Positions 1 to 6,298 of a stretch of 11,192 nucleotides of DNA are shown one piece after another. Within the stretch, counting starts at the first letter, position 1, and each line of letters opens with the position of its first letter. Source of the DNA: Hyphomicrobiales bacterium (lineage in GTDB: Bacteria; Pseudomonadota; Alphaproteobacteria; Rhizobiales; Xanthobacteraceae). Under the pieces are notes generated by a model. That model made no database searches and was not told the origin of the DNA. It saw only the letters and a list, made by a program, of their open reading frames with translations. The stretch is from NCBI GenBank assembly GCA_026400425.1, contig JAPLPC010000107.1, positions 1 through 11,192 of the forward strand. The letters run 5' to 3'. The translations under genes were made by a program, and so were the position numbers.

Positions 1-1
1 G

Positions 2-427
2 GTGCGGGACGAGGACATGCCGCGCGTCCGCGCGATCTACGACCAGATCAAGATCAAGACTGAGCTGGCGCCGTTCTTTTCCGATCTGCCGGCGCGGCTG
101 GCCTCCAGCCATCTCGTCATCTCGCGCTCCGGTGCCGGCACCGTCGCCGAACTGGCGGCCATCGGCCGACCGTCCATTCTGGTGCCGCTGCCCGGCGCCA
201 TCGATCAGGATCAGCACGCCAATGCCGGCGTTCTCGCGGATGCCGGCGGCGCCATCCGCATCCCGCAGAGCGAATTCACGCCGCTGCGTCTGGCGTCGGA
301 AATCTCGGCGCTGGCGGGTGAGCCCGCGCGTCTGAACACAATGGCACGCGATGCGCGTCGGGTCGGCCGCCTCGACGCTGCGGACCGGCTCGCCGATCTG
401 GTGATGAAGGTGGCGAAGGTCTCGTAA
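2..427 (+). CDS. murG: MurG, C-terminal part (UDP-GlcNAc:lipid I N-acetylglucosaminyltransferase)
   Basis: MurG transfers N-acetylglucosamine from UDP-GlcNAc to lipid I on the inner face of the cytoplasmic membrane, giving lipid II. Only the last 141 or so codons are present; the 5' end lies outside the window and the frame is open to its left edge. The visible part belongs to the C-terminal GT-B domain. It holds the sugar-nucleotide signature SRSGAGTVAELAAIGRPSIL, then VPLPGAIDQDQHANA, where the acidic and Gln residues of the family's nucleotide-sugar site lie, and ends in the usual helical tail. The stop is TAA at 425-427. Being followed by murC and murB is the standard alphaproteobacterial dcw order. 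The identification is secure; nothing can be said of the N-terminal acceptor domain. Confidence 0.96.
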   Translation: MRDEDMPRVRAIYDQIKIKTELAPFFSDLPARLASSHLVISRSGAGTVAELAAIGRPSILVPLPGAIDQDQHANAGVLADAGGAIRIPQSEFTPLRLASEISALAGEPARLNTMARDARRVGRLDAADRLADLVMKVAKVS

Positions 428-440
428 CCGCTGGACAGTG

Positions 441-460
441 GGTGCGGCCTGTTCCGCACC
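441..460 (+). terminator. Hairpin just after murG, possible weak terminator or attenuator
   Basis: GGTGCGG (441-447) and CCGCACC (454-460) form a perfect 7-bp GC-rich stem with a 6-base loop, 13 bases past the murG stop. The downstream sequence has only a short T run (ATTTTC near 473-478), so this is not a good intrinsic terminator. It may stabilise the murG mRNA end or lower read-through into murC. The stem is seen directly; the function is inferred. Confidence 0.4.
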
Positions 461-477
461 GAAATAACCCTCATTTT

Positions 478-565
478 CGTCGTGGCCGGGCTTGTTCCTG
501 CCATCCACGTCTGTTTTGAAGGGGTATCTACTGAATCAGCCTTGGATGCCCGGCGACCACCGGAC
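478..565. repeat. Degenerate copy of a dispersed alphaproteobacterial intergenic palindrome
   Basis: The left arm (about 478-511) contains GGCCGGGCTTGTTCCTGCC followed by ATCCACGTC. The right arm (about 543-565) contains TTGGATGCCCGG followed by a diverged tail, so the two arms are an imperfect inverted repeat around an AT-richer centre. This matches the form, as I remember it, of the abundant palindromic repeats in gaps of Bradyrhizobium-type genomes. Translation of the left arm gives MAGLVPAIHV, and its reverse gives MAGTSPATT; both are familiar spurious peptides from such repeats. This copy is worn: the inner stem and the right arm carry several mismatches. It ends about 20 bases before the murC start codon and so sits in the murC leader. 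Confidence 0.65.
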
Positions 566-587
566 CTGTCGGAAGAAGAGACGCCCC

Positions 588-1934
588 ATGAGATTACCGC
601 GCGAGATCGGCCCCATTCATTTTGTCGGTATCGGCGGCATCGGCATGAGCGGTATCGCCGAAGTGCTGTGCAATCTCGGCTACACCGTGCAGGGCTCCGA
701 CGCCTCCGAGAATGCCAATGTCAATCGGCTGCGCGAAAAAGGCATCACCATCCATGTTGGCCACACCGCCGAGAATATCTCCGGCGCCGACGTGCTGGTG
801 GTTTCCACTGCGCGCCGGGCCGAGATGCTGGCCGAACTGATGCGGCTGAAGAGCTGCGTCGCTATTGGCGGCACCCATGGCAAGACCACCACCACGTCGA
901 TGGTTGCAGCCCTGCTCGACGCCGGCGAACTCGATCCCACCGTCATCAATGGCGGCATCATCAATGCCTACGGCACCAACGCTCGTCTCGGCGCCGGCGA
1001 ATGGATGGTGGTGGAAGCCGACGAGAGCGACGGTACCTTTCTGAAACTGCCGACCGATGTCGCCATCGTCACCAATGTCGATCCCGAGCATCTCGATCAC
1101 TTCAAGACCTTCGATGCCGTGCAGGAAGCGTTTCGCAACTTCGTCGAGAACGTGCCTTTCTATGGGTTTGCCGTGATGTGCATCGACCATGCCGTCGTGC
1201 AGACCATCGTCGGCAAGATCGAGGATCGCCGCATCATCACCTATGGTGAGAACATGCAGGCCGACGCACGGCTGGTCGATCTCAAACCCGCCAATGGCGG
1301 CTCGTCCTTCAAGGTCGCGTTCCGTGATCGCAAGGCCGGTACCACCCATGAGATTGACAACCTGTTGCTGCCGATGCCCGGGCGTCATAATGCGCTCAAT
1401 GCAACGGCCGCGATCGCGGTGGCCTATGAGCTTGGTATCTCCGATGAGCAGATCCGCAAGGCGATCTCGTCGTTCGGCGGCGTCAAACGCCGCTTCACCA
1501 AGACCGGTGAATGGAACGGCGTCACCATTATCGACGACTACGGCCATCACCCCGTCGAAATCGCCGCCGTGCTGCGGGCTGCGCGCGAAAGCACCAGCGG
1601 CAAGGTCATCGCTGTCGTGCAGCCGCATCGCTACACGCGCCTGCAGTCGCTGTTCGAGGAATTCTGCACCTGCTTCAACGATGCCGACACGGTCGTGGTT
1701 GCCGAAGTCTATGCCGCCGGCGAAGCGCCGATTGCCGGCATCGACCGCGACGGTTTCGTGCTGGGCTTGCGCGCGCACGGCCATCGTGAAGTGATCCCGC
1801 TGCAAGAGTCCGCGGCGCTGGCCGGCCTCGTCGCCGGCGTGGCCAGGAGCGGCGATACGGTGGTGTGTCTCGGCGCCGGCAATATCACGCAATGGGCCTA
1901 TGCGCTGCCTGCCGAATTGAAGGCGCTGGGCTAA
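588..1934 (+). CDS. murC: MurC, UDP-N-acetylmuramate--L-alanine ligase, with an internal deletion
   Basis: MurC uses ATP to join L-alanine to UDP-MurNAc, the first amino-acid addition to the peptidoglycan precursor, in the cytoplasm. Visible are the N-terminal glycine-rich loop FVGIGGIGMSG, the ATP P-loop GTHGKTTTT (residues 95-103, Lys99), ADESD (144-148), GRHNALNAT (265-273) and DDYGHHPVE (316-324). The ATG at 588 is chosen over an upstream in-frame TTG at 492 because GGAAGAAGAG (571-580) is a good ribosome site and the upstream codons lie in a repeat. The product is 448 residues. Compared with the family, about 19 residues are missing after Ala75: the reading goes from VVSTA straight to RRAEML, where homologues carry an I..xNPE..A....IPV segment, as in the E. 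coli enzyme. The frame is kept. murB follows after 4 bases. Identity is certain; full activity is not. Confidence 0.95.
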   Translation: MRLPREIGPIHFVGIGGIGMSGIAEVLCNLGYTVQGSDASENANVNRLREKGITIHVGHTAENISGADVLVVSTARRAEMLAELMRLKSCVAIGGTHGKTTTTSMVAALLDAGELDPTVINGGIINAYGTNARLGAGEWMVVEADESDGTFLKLPTDVAIVTNVDPEHLDHFKTFDAVQEAFRNFVENVPFYGFAVMCIDHAVVQTIVGKIEDRRIITYGENMQADARLVDLKPANGGSSFKVAFRDRKAGTTHEIDNLLLPMPGRHNALNATAAIAVAYELGISDEQIRKAISSFGGVKRRFTKTGEWNGVTIIDDYGHHPVEIAAVLRAARESTSGKVIAVVQPHRYTRLQSLFEEFCTCFNDADTVVVAEVYAAGEAPIAGIDRDGFVLGLRAHGHREVIPLQESAALAGLVAGVARSGDTVVCLGAGNITQWAYALPAELKALG

Positions 1935-1938
1935 GCGC

Positions 1939-2871
1939 GTGGCCGGCTTTCCCGATATCGCCCCGGCTGTGTCCTCCGCGATGCCCGACTTGCGTGGGCG
2001 GCTGCTGGCAAACGAGTCGCTCGCGCCGCTGACCTGGTTTCGTGTCGGCGGTCCTGCGCAGCTGCTGTTCACCCCGGCGGATGTGGACGATCTCGCTTAT
2101 TTCCTGTCGAAGCTGCCATCAGAGATTCCAGTCACCGTCATCGGCGTCGGCTCCAACCTGATCGTGCGTGATGGCGGCATCGAAGGCGTCGTCATTCGCC
2201 TCAGTCCACGCGGCTTCGGTCAGGTGACGACCGAAGGCGATACGATCACCGCAGGCACCGCATCGCTCGACAAGCGCGTGGCCGAAGCCGCCGCCGCCGC
2301 CAATATCGGCGGTCTCGAATTCTATTTCGGCATTCCCGGCTCGGTCGGTGGCGCGTTGCGCATGAATGCCGGGGCCAATGGCGGCGAGACCAAGGACGTG
2401 CTGATCGAAGCCGTTGGTGTCAGCCGCGACGGCACGAAGCAGGTGTTCGACAATGCCGGCATGCAGTTCGTTTATCGCAATTCCGGCGTCGATCCGTCGA
2501 TCATCTTCATCTCGGCGAAATTTCGCGGACCCATCACCGATGCGGCCTTGATCCGCGCGCGCATGCTGGACGTCCAGCAGCATCGCGAAACCGCGCAGCC
2601 GATCCGCGAGAAGACCGGCGGTTCGACGTTCAAGAATCCACCGGGCTATTCCGCCTGGAAACTGGTCGATGCCGCCGGTTGCCGCGGCCTCCGTGTCGGT
2701 GGCGCGCAGGTGTCGGAGATGCACTGCAATTTCCTGATCAACACCGGCGATGCCACGGCGCACGATATCGAGACCCTCGGCGAGACCGTGCGCGCGCGCG
2801 TGCTGGCGCAGTCCGGCATCGATCTGCACTGGGAAATCAAGCGGATCGGTCAGGCAATCCAGGGCGATTGA
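1939..2871 (+). CDS. murB: MurB, UDP-N-acetylenolpyruvoylglucosamine reductase
   Basis: MurB is a cytoplasmic FAD enzyme that uses NADPH to reduce UDP-GlcNAc-enolpyruvate to UDP-MurNAc, the substrate of MurC. The 310-residue product has the FAD-binding stretch VIGVGSNLIVRDGG, the glycine-rich EFYFGIPGSVGGALRMNAGA, and the C-terminal substrate domain. The catalytic serine is Ser229 in GGSTFKNP, and the C-terminal catalytic glutamate is Glu299 in HWEIKRIG. The compact form without the extra tyrosine loop fits the type II MurB class usual in alphaproteobacteria. The start is GTG at 1939, four bases after the murC stop, with AAGG-type sequence in the end of murC as the ribosome site; this suggests translational coupling. 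An in-frame ATG at 1981 would give a protein 14 residues shorter and cannot be excluded. Confidence 0.96.
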   Translation: MAGFPDIAPAVSSAMPDLRGRLLANESLAPLTWFRVGGPAQLLFTPADVDDLAYFLSKLPSEIPVTVIGVGSNLIVRDGGIEGVVIRLSPRGFGQVTTEGDTITAGTASLDKRVAEAAAAANIGGLEFYFGIPGSVGGALRMNAGANGGETKDVLIEAVGVSRDGTKQVFDNAGMQFVYRNSGVDPSIIFISAKFRGPITDAALIRARMLDVQQHRETAQPIREKTGGSTFKNPPGYSAWKLVDAAGCRGLRVGGAQVSEMHCNFLINTGDATAHDIETLGETVRARVLAQSGIDLHWEIKRIGQAIQGD

Positions 2872-2874
2872 CGA

Positions 2875-3699
2875 CTACTTTTCAGGAGCGGGCGGTGCGG
2901 GCAATGCGCCGGCCGGCCCGTCCACGCTCAATGTCAGCAGATTTTCCAGCGGTGCCGATGAGACGCGAAACGCGCCCTCATAGGGCTGTTCCTGCAGCGC
3001 GATGATGCCGAGCGCGACGACGGCACCGGTGCCAAACACCGTGAGTGCCGTCAGCATCGCCCGCGGCCGATCCATATGCACCAGCGACAATGCGAGTTGC
3101 GTGATCAAGCCGAGCAGCAACACCGACAACCACTTCAGATCATTGGTCTGATCTGCTGCGAGGCTGAGCCGCTCGTTGCGCGCCGTGCCTGCCCGGATCG
3201 CCGCGCCGAGCAAAGCGACATGCACGGGCGCACTGGCGTCGCGGGTGATCGAGGGATCGCTGACTTCGCGCAGCAAGTCGTCGAAGGCCGCATCGGTCCG
3301 CGGTGAGAACCGCCGCGCCTGCATTGCCGGCCATTCGTCAGTCAGCACAGATTTGATATAGACTTTCAGCGCGGTGCGGATGTCGGTCATGTCGCTGACC
3401 GAGGCCACGCTGAGCGCATAGACGTTGCGGATTTCGCCGGCTTCGGTCTGCACGGCACGCACCGCATGGCGGTTGCGGTCGCCGACATCGTTGGCGAGAA
3501 AGCCGGTGAGCAGAGCGAACAGGATCGCGACCGACGAGAAGAACGGCGCGACGACGCCATTGAATTTCTGGATCCGTCCCCGCAACGGCGAATGGAAGAT
3601 CAGCCCCACCAGCGTCAGCGCCGCGCCGTAATACAGGAGTGCCAGAGTGAGGAAAATGCCGATGGTGGGGAGTTCAAGCCAGGCTCTGGTCATCGTCAT
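2875..3699 (-). CDS. DUF4239 (bestrophin-like) integral membrane protein of unknown function
   Basis: The 274-residue product has two hydrophobic segments near the N-terminus (about 13-35 and 49-69), a polar central region of roughly 115 residues, and two more near the C-terminus (about 190-207 and 216-235), ending in a Pro/Ala-rich tail. This layout, the motif FALLTGFLANDVGDRNRHAV after the second segment, and the RAGTARNERLSLA stretch before the third fit the DUF4239 family, described as bestrophin-like; whether it conducts ions is unknown. The start is ATG at 3699; an in-frame ATG two codons later is possible. The gene runs against the cluster: its TAG stop is 3 bases from the murB stop, and it diverges from ddl across 155 bases. 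It separates murB from ddl, which are usually adjacent. Base composition looks like that of its neighbours, so recent transfer is not indicated. Confidence 0.85.
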   Translation of the reverse strand: MTMTRAWLELPTIGIFLTLALLYYGAALTLVGLIFHSPLRGRIQKFNGVVAPFFSSVAILFALLTGFLANDVGDRNRHAVRAVQTEAGEIRNVYALSVASVSDMTDIRTALKVYIKSVLTDEWPAMQARRFSPRTDAAFDDLLREVSDPSITRDASAPVHVALLGAAIRAGTARNERLSLAADQTNDLKWLSVLLLGLITQLALSLVHMDRPRAMLTALTVFGTGAVVALGIIALQEQPYEGAFRVSSAPLENLLTLSVDGPAGALPAPPAPEK

Positions 3700-3776
3700 T
3701 CTATTCCGTTGAGCGCACTCGGGCGTCGCCGTCTGCTATGGATCTCAGACCGCCCCACCAGCCGGTTCGATAAAGC

Positions 3777-3805
3777 ATTATAGGACAAGGGGCGTCGCGT
3801 GCCAT
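3777..3805 (-). promoter_or_regulatory. Candidate sigma-70-type promoter for the DUF4239 gene
   Basis: On the minus strand there is an exact TATAAT (complement of 3777-3782). It is preceded, 17 bases upstream, by ATGGCA (complement of 3800-3805), which matches four of the six -35 consensus bases. Transcription would start near 3770, giving a leader of about 70 bases before the ATG at 3699. An exact TATAAT is uncommon in such GC-rich DNA. The rest of the divergent gap (3700-3854) shows no equally good promoter facing ddl. Confidence 0.4.
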
Positions 3806-3854
3806 TGCCATGGCGGTATGGTTAGGATGCGGTGATTCGTAGGGAGCCCCAATC

Positions 3855-4883
3855 ATGCACGCGACGCTCGATCCGACCCGGATCACCATCCTGTTCGGCG
3901 GTCTGAACAAGGAGCGGCTGGTATCGGTCGCCTCGGCTCAGGCCTTACAAACGGCGCTGCCGCAGGCGGTGCTCTGGTTCTGGGATGCCGATGACAGGGT
4001 CTATGAGACATCGAGTGCAGCGCTGCTCGGTCATGAACGCCCGTTCGAAAACCCTTTCAAGGCCGACAGAAAGTCGCTCGGTTCGCTGCCCCAGGCGCTC
4101 GATCTTGCGCAGACCGAGGGGCGCGTGCTGGTGCTCGGCATGCATGGCGGTGCTGCCGAGAATGGCGAGGTGCAGGCGATGTGCGAGCGGCGCGGCGTCG
4201 CCTTCACCGGATCCGGCTCGGCGTCGTCGAATCTGGCTTTCGACAAGATCGCGGCGAAGCGTTTTGCTGAGATCTGGGGTGTACCGATCGCGGCCGGTAT
4301 CGCGTTGTCCGATATGGAGGCTGCGCTCGACCGGTACGGCAAACTGATCGCGAAGCCCGCGCGCGATGGCTCAAGCTATGGCCTGATGTTCGTGAATGCG
4401 ACGCAGGATCTCGCTGCCGTCCGCAACGCGGCGAAGGCCGAGGACTATGTGATCGAGCCCTTCATTTCCGGCATCGAGGCGACCTGCGCGGTGCTGGAGC
4501 AGGCCGATGGTTCGGTGATCGCGCTGCCGCCGATCGAGATCATCCCGGCCGATGGCGGCTTCGATTACGAAGCCAAATATCTCGCCAAATCGACCCAGGA
4601 GATTTGTCCCGGCCGTTTCGCGCCCGATGTCACGGCGCAGCTGCGGAACTATGCCGTTCTCGCCCACCGGGCGCTGTCCTGCACCGGCTATTCGCGCTCG
4701 GATTTCATCGTGTCGGCCAATGGCCTGGTTTATCTCGAAACCAACACCCTGCCGGGACTGACTAAAGCCTCGCTGTATCCCAAAGCGCTCAATGCGCATG
4801 GGCTCACCTTCGTGGACTTCCTGCACGGGCAGATTGAACTGGGGCTCAAGCGCTCGGCTGTGGGGCGGGTGAGCGAAGCGTAA
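3855..4883 (+). CDS. ddl: Ddl, D-alanine--D-alanine ligase (ATP-grasp)
   Basis: Ddl joins two D-alanines with ATP in the cytoplasm; the dipeptide is later added to the UDP-MurNAc-tripeptide by MurF. The 342-residue protein shows ILFGGLNKERLVS at the N-terminus, with Glu20 matching the Glu that contacts the first D-Ala. It also has MHGGAAENGEVQ, FTGSG, the ATP site AKPARDGSSYG (Lys167, Ser173/Ser174) and DYEAKY (237-242, Tyr242 at the usual tyrosine position). Magnesium ligands are Asp283 in SRSDF, and Glu295 and Asn297 in LETNTLPGLT. The N-terminal motif differs from the more common GGxSxEREVS, with Leu in place of the second Glu, so this is a divergent branch. The start at 3855 is supported by AGGGAG at 3841-3846. 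The product runs about 30 residues beyond a typical Ddl, partly as extra residues before the first strand and partly as a C-terminal tail. Confidence 0.95.
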   Translation: MHATLDPTRITILFGGLNKERLVSVASAQALQTALPQAVLWFWDADDRVYETSSAALLGHERPFENPFKADRKSLGSLPQALDLAQTEGRVLVLGMHGGAAENGEVQAMCERRGVAFTGSGSASSNLAFDKIAAKRFAEIWGVPIAAGIALSDMEAALDRYGKLIAKPARDGSSYGLMFVNATQDLAAVRNAAKAEDYVIEPFISGIEATCAVLEQADGSVIALPPIEIIPADGGFDYEAKYLAKSTQEICPGRFAPDVTAQLRNYAVLAHRALSCTGYSRSDFIVSANGLVYLETNTLPGLTKASLYPKALNAHGLTFVDFLHGQIELGLKRSAVGRVSEA

Positions 4884-4915
4884 TCCAGTGGCCGACCTCA
4901 CGCCGACGTTCGACG

Positions 4916-4940
4916 CCAGATGAGGCCAAGCCTCATCCGG
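4916..4940 (+). terminator. Hairpin after ddl, possible terminator without a T tract
   Basis: GATGAGGC (4919-4926) and GCCTCATC (4930-4937) are a perfect 8-bp inverted repeat with a 3-base loop. After one A/C mismatch the stem extends by two more C-G pairs to 4916 and 4940. It lies about 30 bases past the ddl stop. No run of T follows, so if it ends transcription it would need Rho, or it may protect the mRNA end. Confidence 0.45.
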
Positions 4941-5293
4941 CTGACGCCTGCATTGGTCTGCGACACAGCGTCGCCTTCGCGTCGCCACAGTTCCTTAACG
5001 CCGGGGTGCAACACTCCCGCTAAAGTCCTCAGATTCCGAGGCTATATTCCCCCTGACCGCATCCCCTTTACGATTTGTTTACCAGGAGCGCCGAAGGTTA
5101 ACGCTGGCGGCGCATGGTGCGCTTGGCTGCCGAGGCGTGAGCTTTGCGGACCTTCCGTATCGACGCGTATCGATGGAATTGAGTGCTCTTTCAGACACTT
5201 ACCCATTTCGGTCGGACCGAGACGTTATCTGCGTCATCGCCAGTGCTTTTGGTCCCGCGTCAATGCGGGCACAACCAGTGACGAGCTCGTGGA
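4941..5293 (+). other. Long leader before ftsQ, no convincing gene
   Basis: This 353-base stretch is the largest non-coding part of the window. It is richer in A and T than the genes around 4990-5100, where it holds TTAACG (4994-4999), a TATATT (5043-5048), GTTTACC (about 5077-5083) and GGTTAA (5096-5101). The last is the reverse of the CtrA half-site TTAACC. No pair of half-sites has the classic 7-base spacing and no -35/-10 pair is convincing. A small CCCGC/GCGGG hairpin lies at 5254-5269. Open frames here (for example 4920-5429 and 5137-5349) have no ribosome site or recognisable protein features and run into the start of ftsQ. The region most likely carries the ftsQA promoter and control sites. 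Confidence 0.45.
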
Positions 5294-6298
5294 ATGGATG
5301 GTGCAGGACGCCTCTCTCGGTCGGTTGGATCGCTGGGGCCCGAAGCTGACCTCAAGATGGCGGTCCGCGGGGCGGGGATCCTGCTGCGTGAGCGGCTGGC
5401 GCCGCTGGAGCGTTCCGTCGCGGCTCTGAAGAACCGCAAGGCGCCCGAGCGTGAGCCGAGCACCAGCAAGATCATCATTTTCATCGAGCGCCATATTCCG
5501 CGCCGCGTCGGCATCGCAGCGACGCTGCTGATCCTGGCCGGCAGCATTGGCTTCGGCGTGGTCAAGGGTGAGCACGTCGATGAAGTCGTGGCTGCTTTCG
5601 AGGACGTCCGCAATGCTGCGGCCAATGCCGCCGGCTTCCGCATTTCTTCGGTCGTCCTCAATGGCCGCAAACAGCTGACCCAGGACGAGATTCTGGCCAT
5701 CGGCGGCATCAATGGCCGCTCGTCGCTGCTGTTTCTCGACGCCGCTGCCGTGCGCGACAAGCTGAAGGCCAATGCCTGGATTGCCGATGCCAACGTGATG
5801 AAGCTGTATCCGGATCGTCTGCAGATCGACGTTACCGAACGCAACGCCTTCGCGCTGTGGCAGGAGGAGGGCAAACTCGCCGTCATCGCCGATGATGGCG
5901 CGGTGCTCGAGAATTACGTGCCGGCCCGTTTCGTCAAACTGCCGCTGGTGGTGGGCAAGGGCGCCGATAGCCAGGCCAAGGATTTCATTGCGCTGCTCGA
6001 TCGCTATCCGCAGGTTCGCGCCGTCACCAAGGCTGCGATCTATGTCGGCGAGCGTCGCTGGAATCTGCGCATCAACGACAACCTCGATGTTCGCCTGCCG
6101 GAGAACGATGTCGGCAATGCGCTGGCGACGCTCAGCAAGCTCGATCGCGAGGAACGCCTGTTTTCGCGCGACATCGTCGCGATCGACATGCGTTTGCCGG
6201 ATCGCCTGACCGTGCGTTTGTCGGAGGAGGCTGCCAAGGCCCGCGACGAGCAGTTCAAGGCGCAGGACAAGGCCAAGAAGAAAGCAGGCGCGGCATGA
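5294..6298 (+). CDS. ftsQ: FtsQ, cell division protein with POTRA domain
   Basis: FtsQ is a single-pass inner-membrane protein that links cytoplasmic ring proteins to the periplasmic divisome (with FtsB and FtsL). The 334-residue product has a basic cytoplasmic tail of about 70 residues, one membrane segment (about 72-90) preceded by RHIPRR, and then periplasmic domains. The POTRA domain (about 115-185) begins FRISSVVLNGRKQLTQDEIL and includes the typical NAWIADANVMKLYPDRLQIDVTER, split here as NAWIADANV and YPDRLQIDVTER. It is followed by the beta domain and a Lys/Ala-rich tail. The start at ATG 5294 gives MDGAGRLSRS, which resembles the N-terminus I know from Bradyrhizobium FtsQ; the ribosome site is weak (GTGGA just before it). 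The stop overlaps the ftsA start as ATGA, so the two are probably translationally coupled. Confidence 0.95.
   Translation: MDGAGRLSRSVGSLGPEADLKMAVRGAGILLRERLAPLERSVAALKNRKAPEREPSTSKIIIFIERHIPRRVGIAATLLILAGSIGFGVVKGEHVDEVVAAFEDVRNAAANAAGFRISSVVLNGRKQLTQDEILAIGGINGRSSLLFLDAAAVRDKLKANAWIADANVMKLYPDRLQIDVTERNAFALWQEEGKLAVIADDGAVLENYVPARFVKLPLVVGKGADSQAKDFIALLDRYPQVRAVTKAAIYVGERRWNLRINDNLDVRLPENDVGNALATLSKLDREERLFSRDIVAIDMRLPDRLTVRLSEEAAKARDEQFKAQDKAKKKAGAA

Noticed and set aside
482..1249. Open frame starting MAGLVPAIHV
   Set aside because: The start comes from the dispersed repeat and the rest is an out-of-frame, Arg/His-rich reading of murC.
594..2072. Open frame of 492 codons on the minus strand opposite murC
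   Set aside because: It mirrors a certain gene in high-GC DNA and its translation has the His/Asp/Gly-rich look of an antisense shadow, with no recognisable domain.
3807..3814. Palindrome GCCATGGC near the -35 region of the candidate DUF4239 promoter, as an operator
   Set aside because: It is only 8 bp, its flanks are not symmetric, and such a site is expected by chance in this composition.
5137..5349. Small open frame MSFADLPYRRVS... as a possible ftsQ leader peptide
   Set aside because: It starts with GTG without a clear ribosome site, overlaps the ftsQ start in another frame, and has no feature of a real peptide; it was left out for lack of support.
4920..5429. Open frame of 169 codons in the gap before ftsQ
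   Set aside because: It has no ribosome site, a Cys/Arg/Trp/Ser-rich composition without domains, and it runs 136 bases into ftsQ in another frame.
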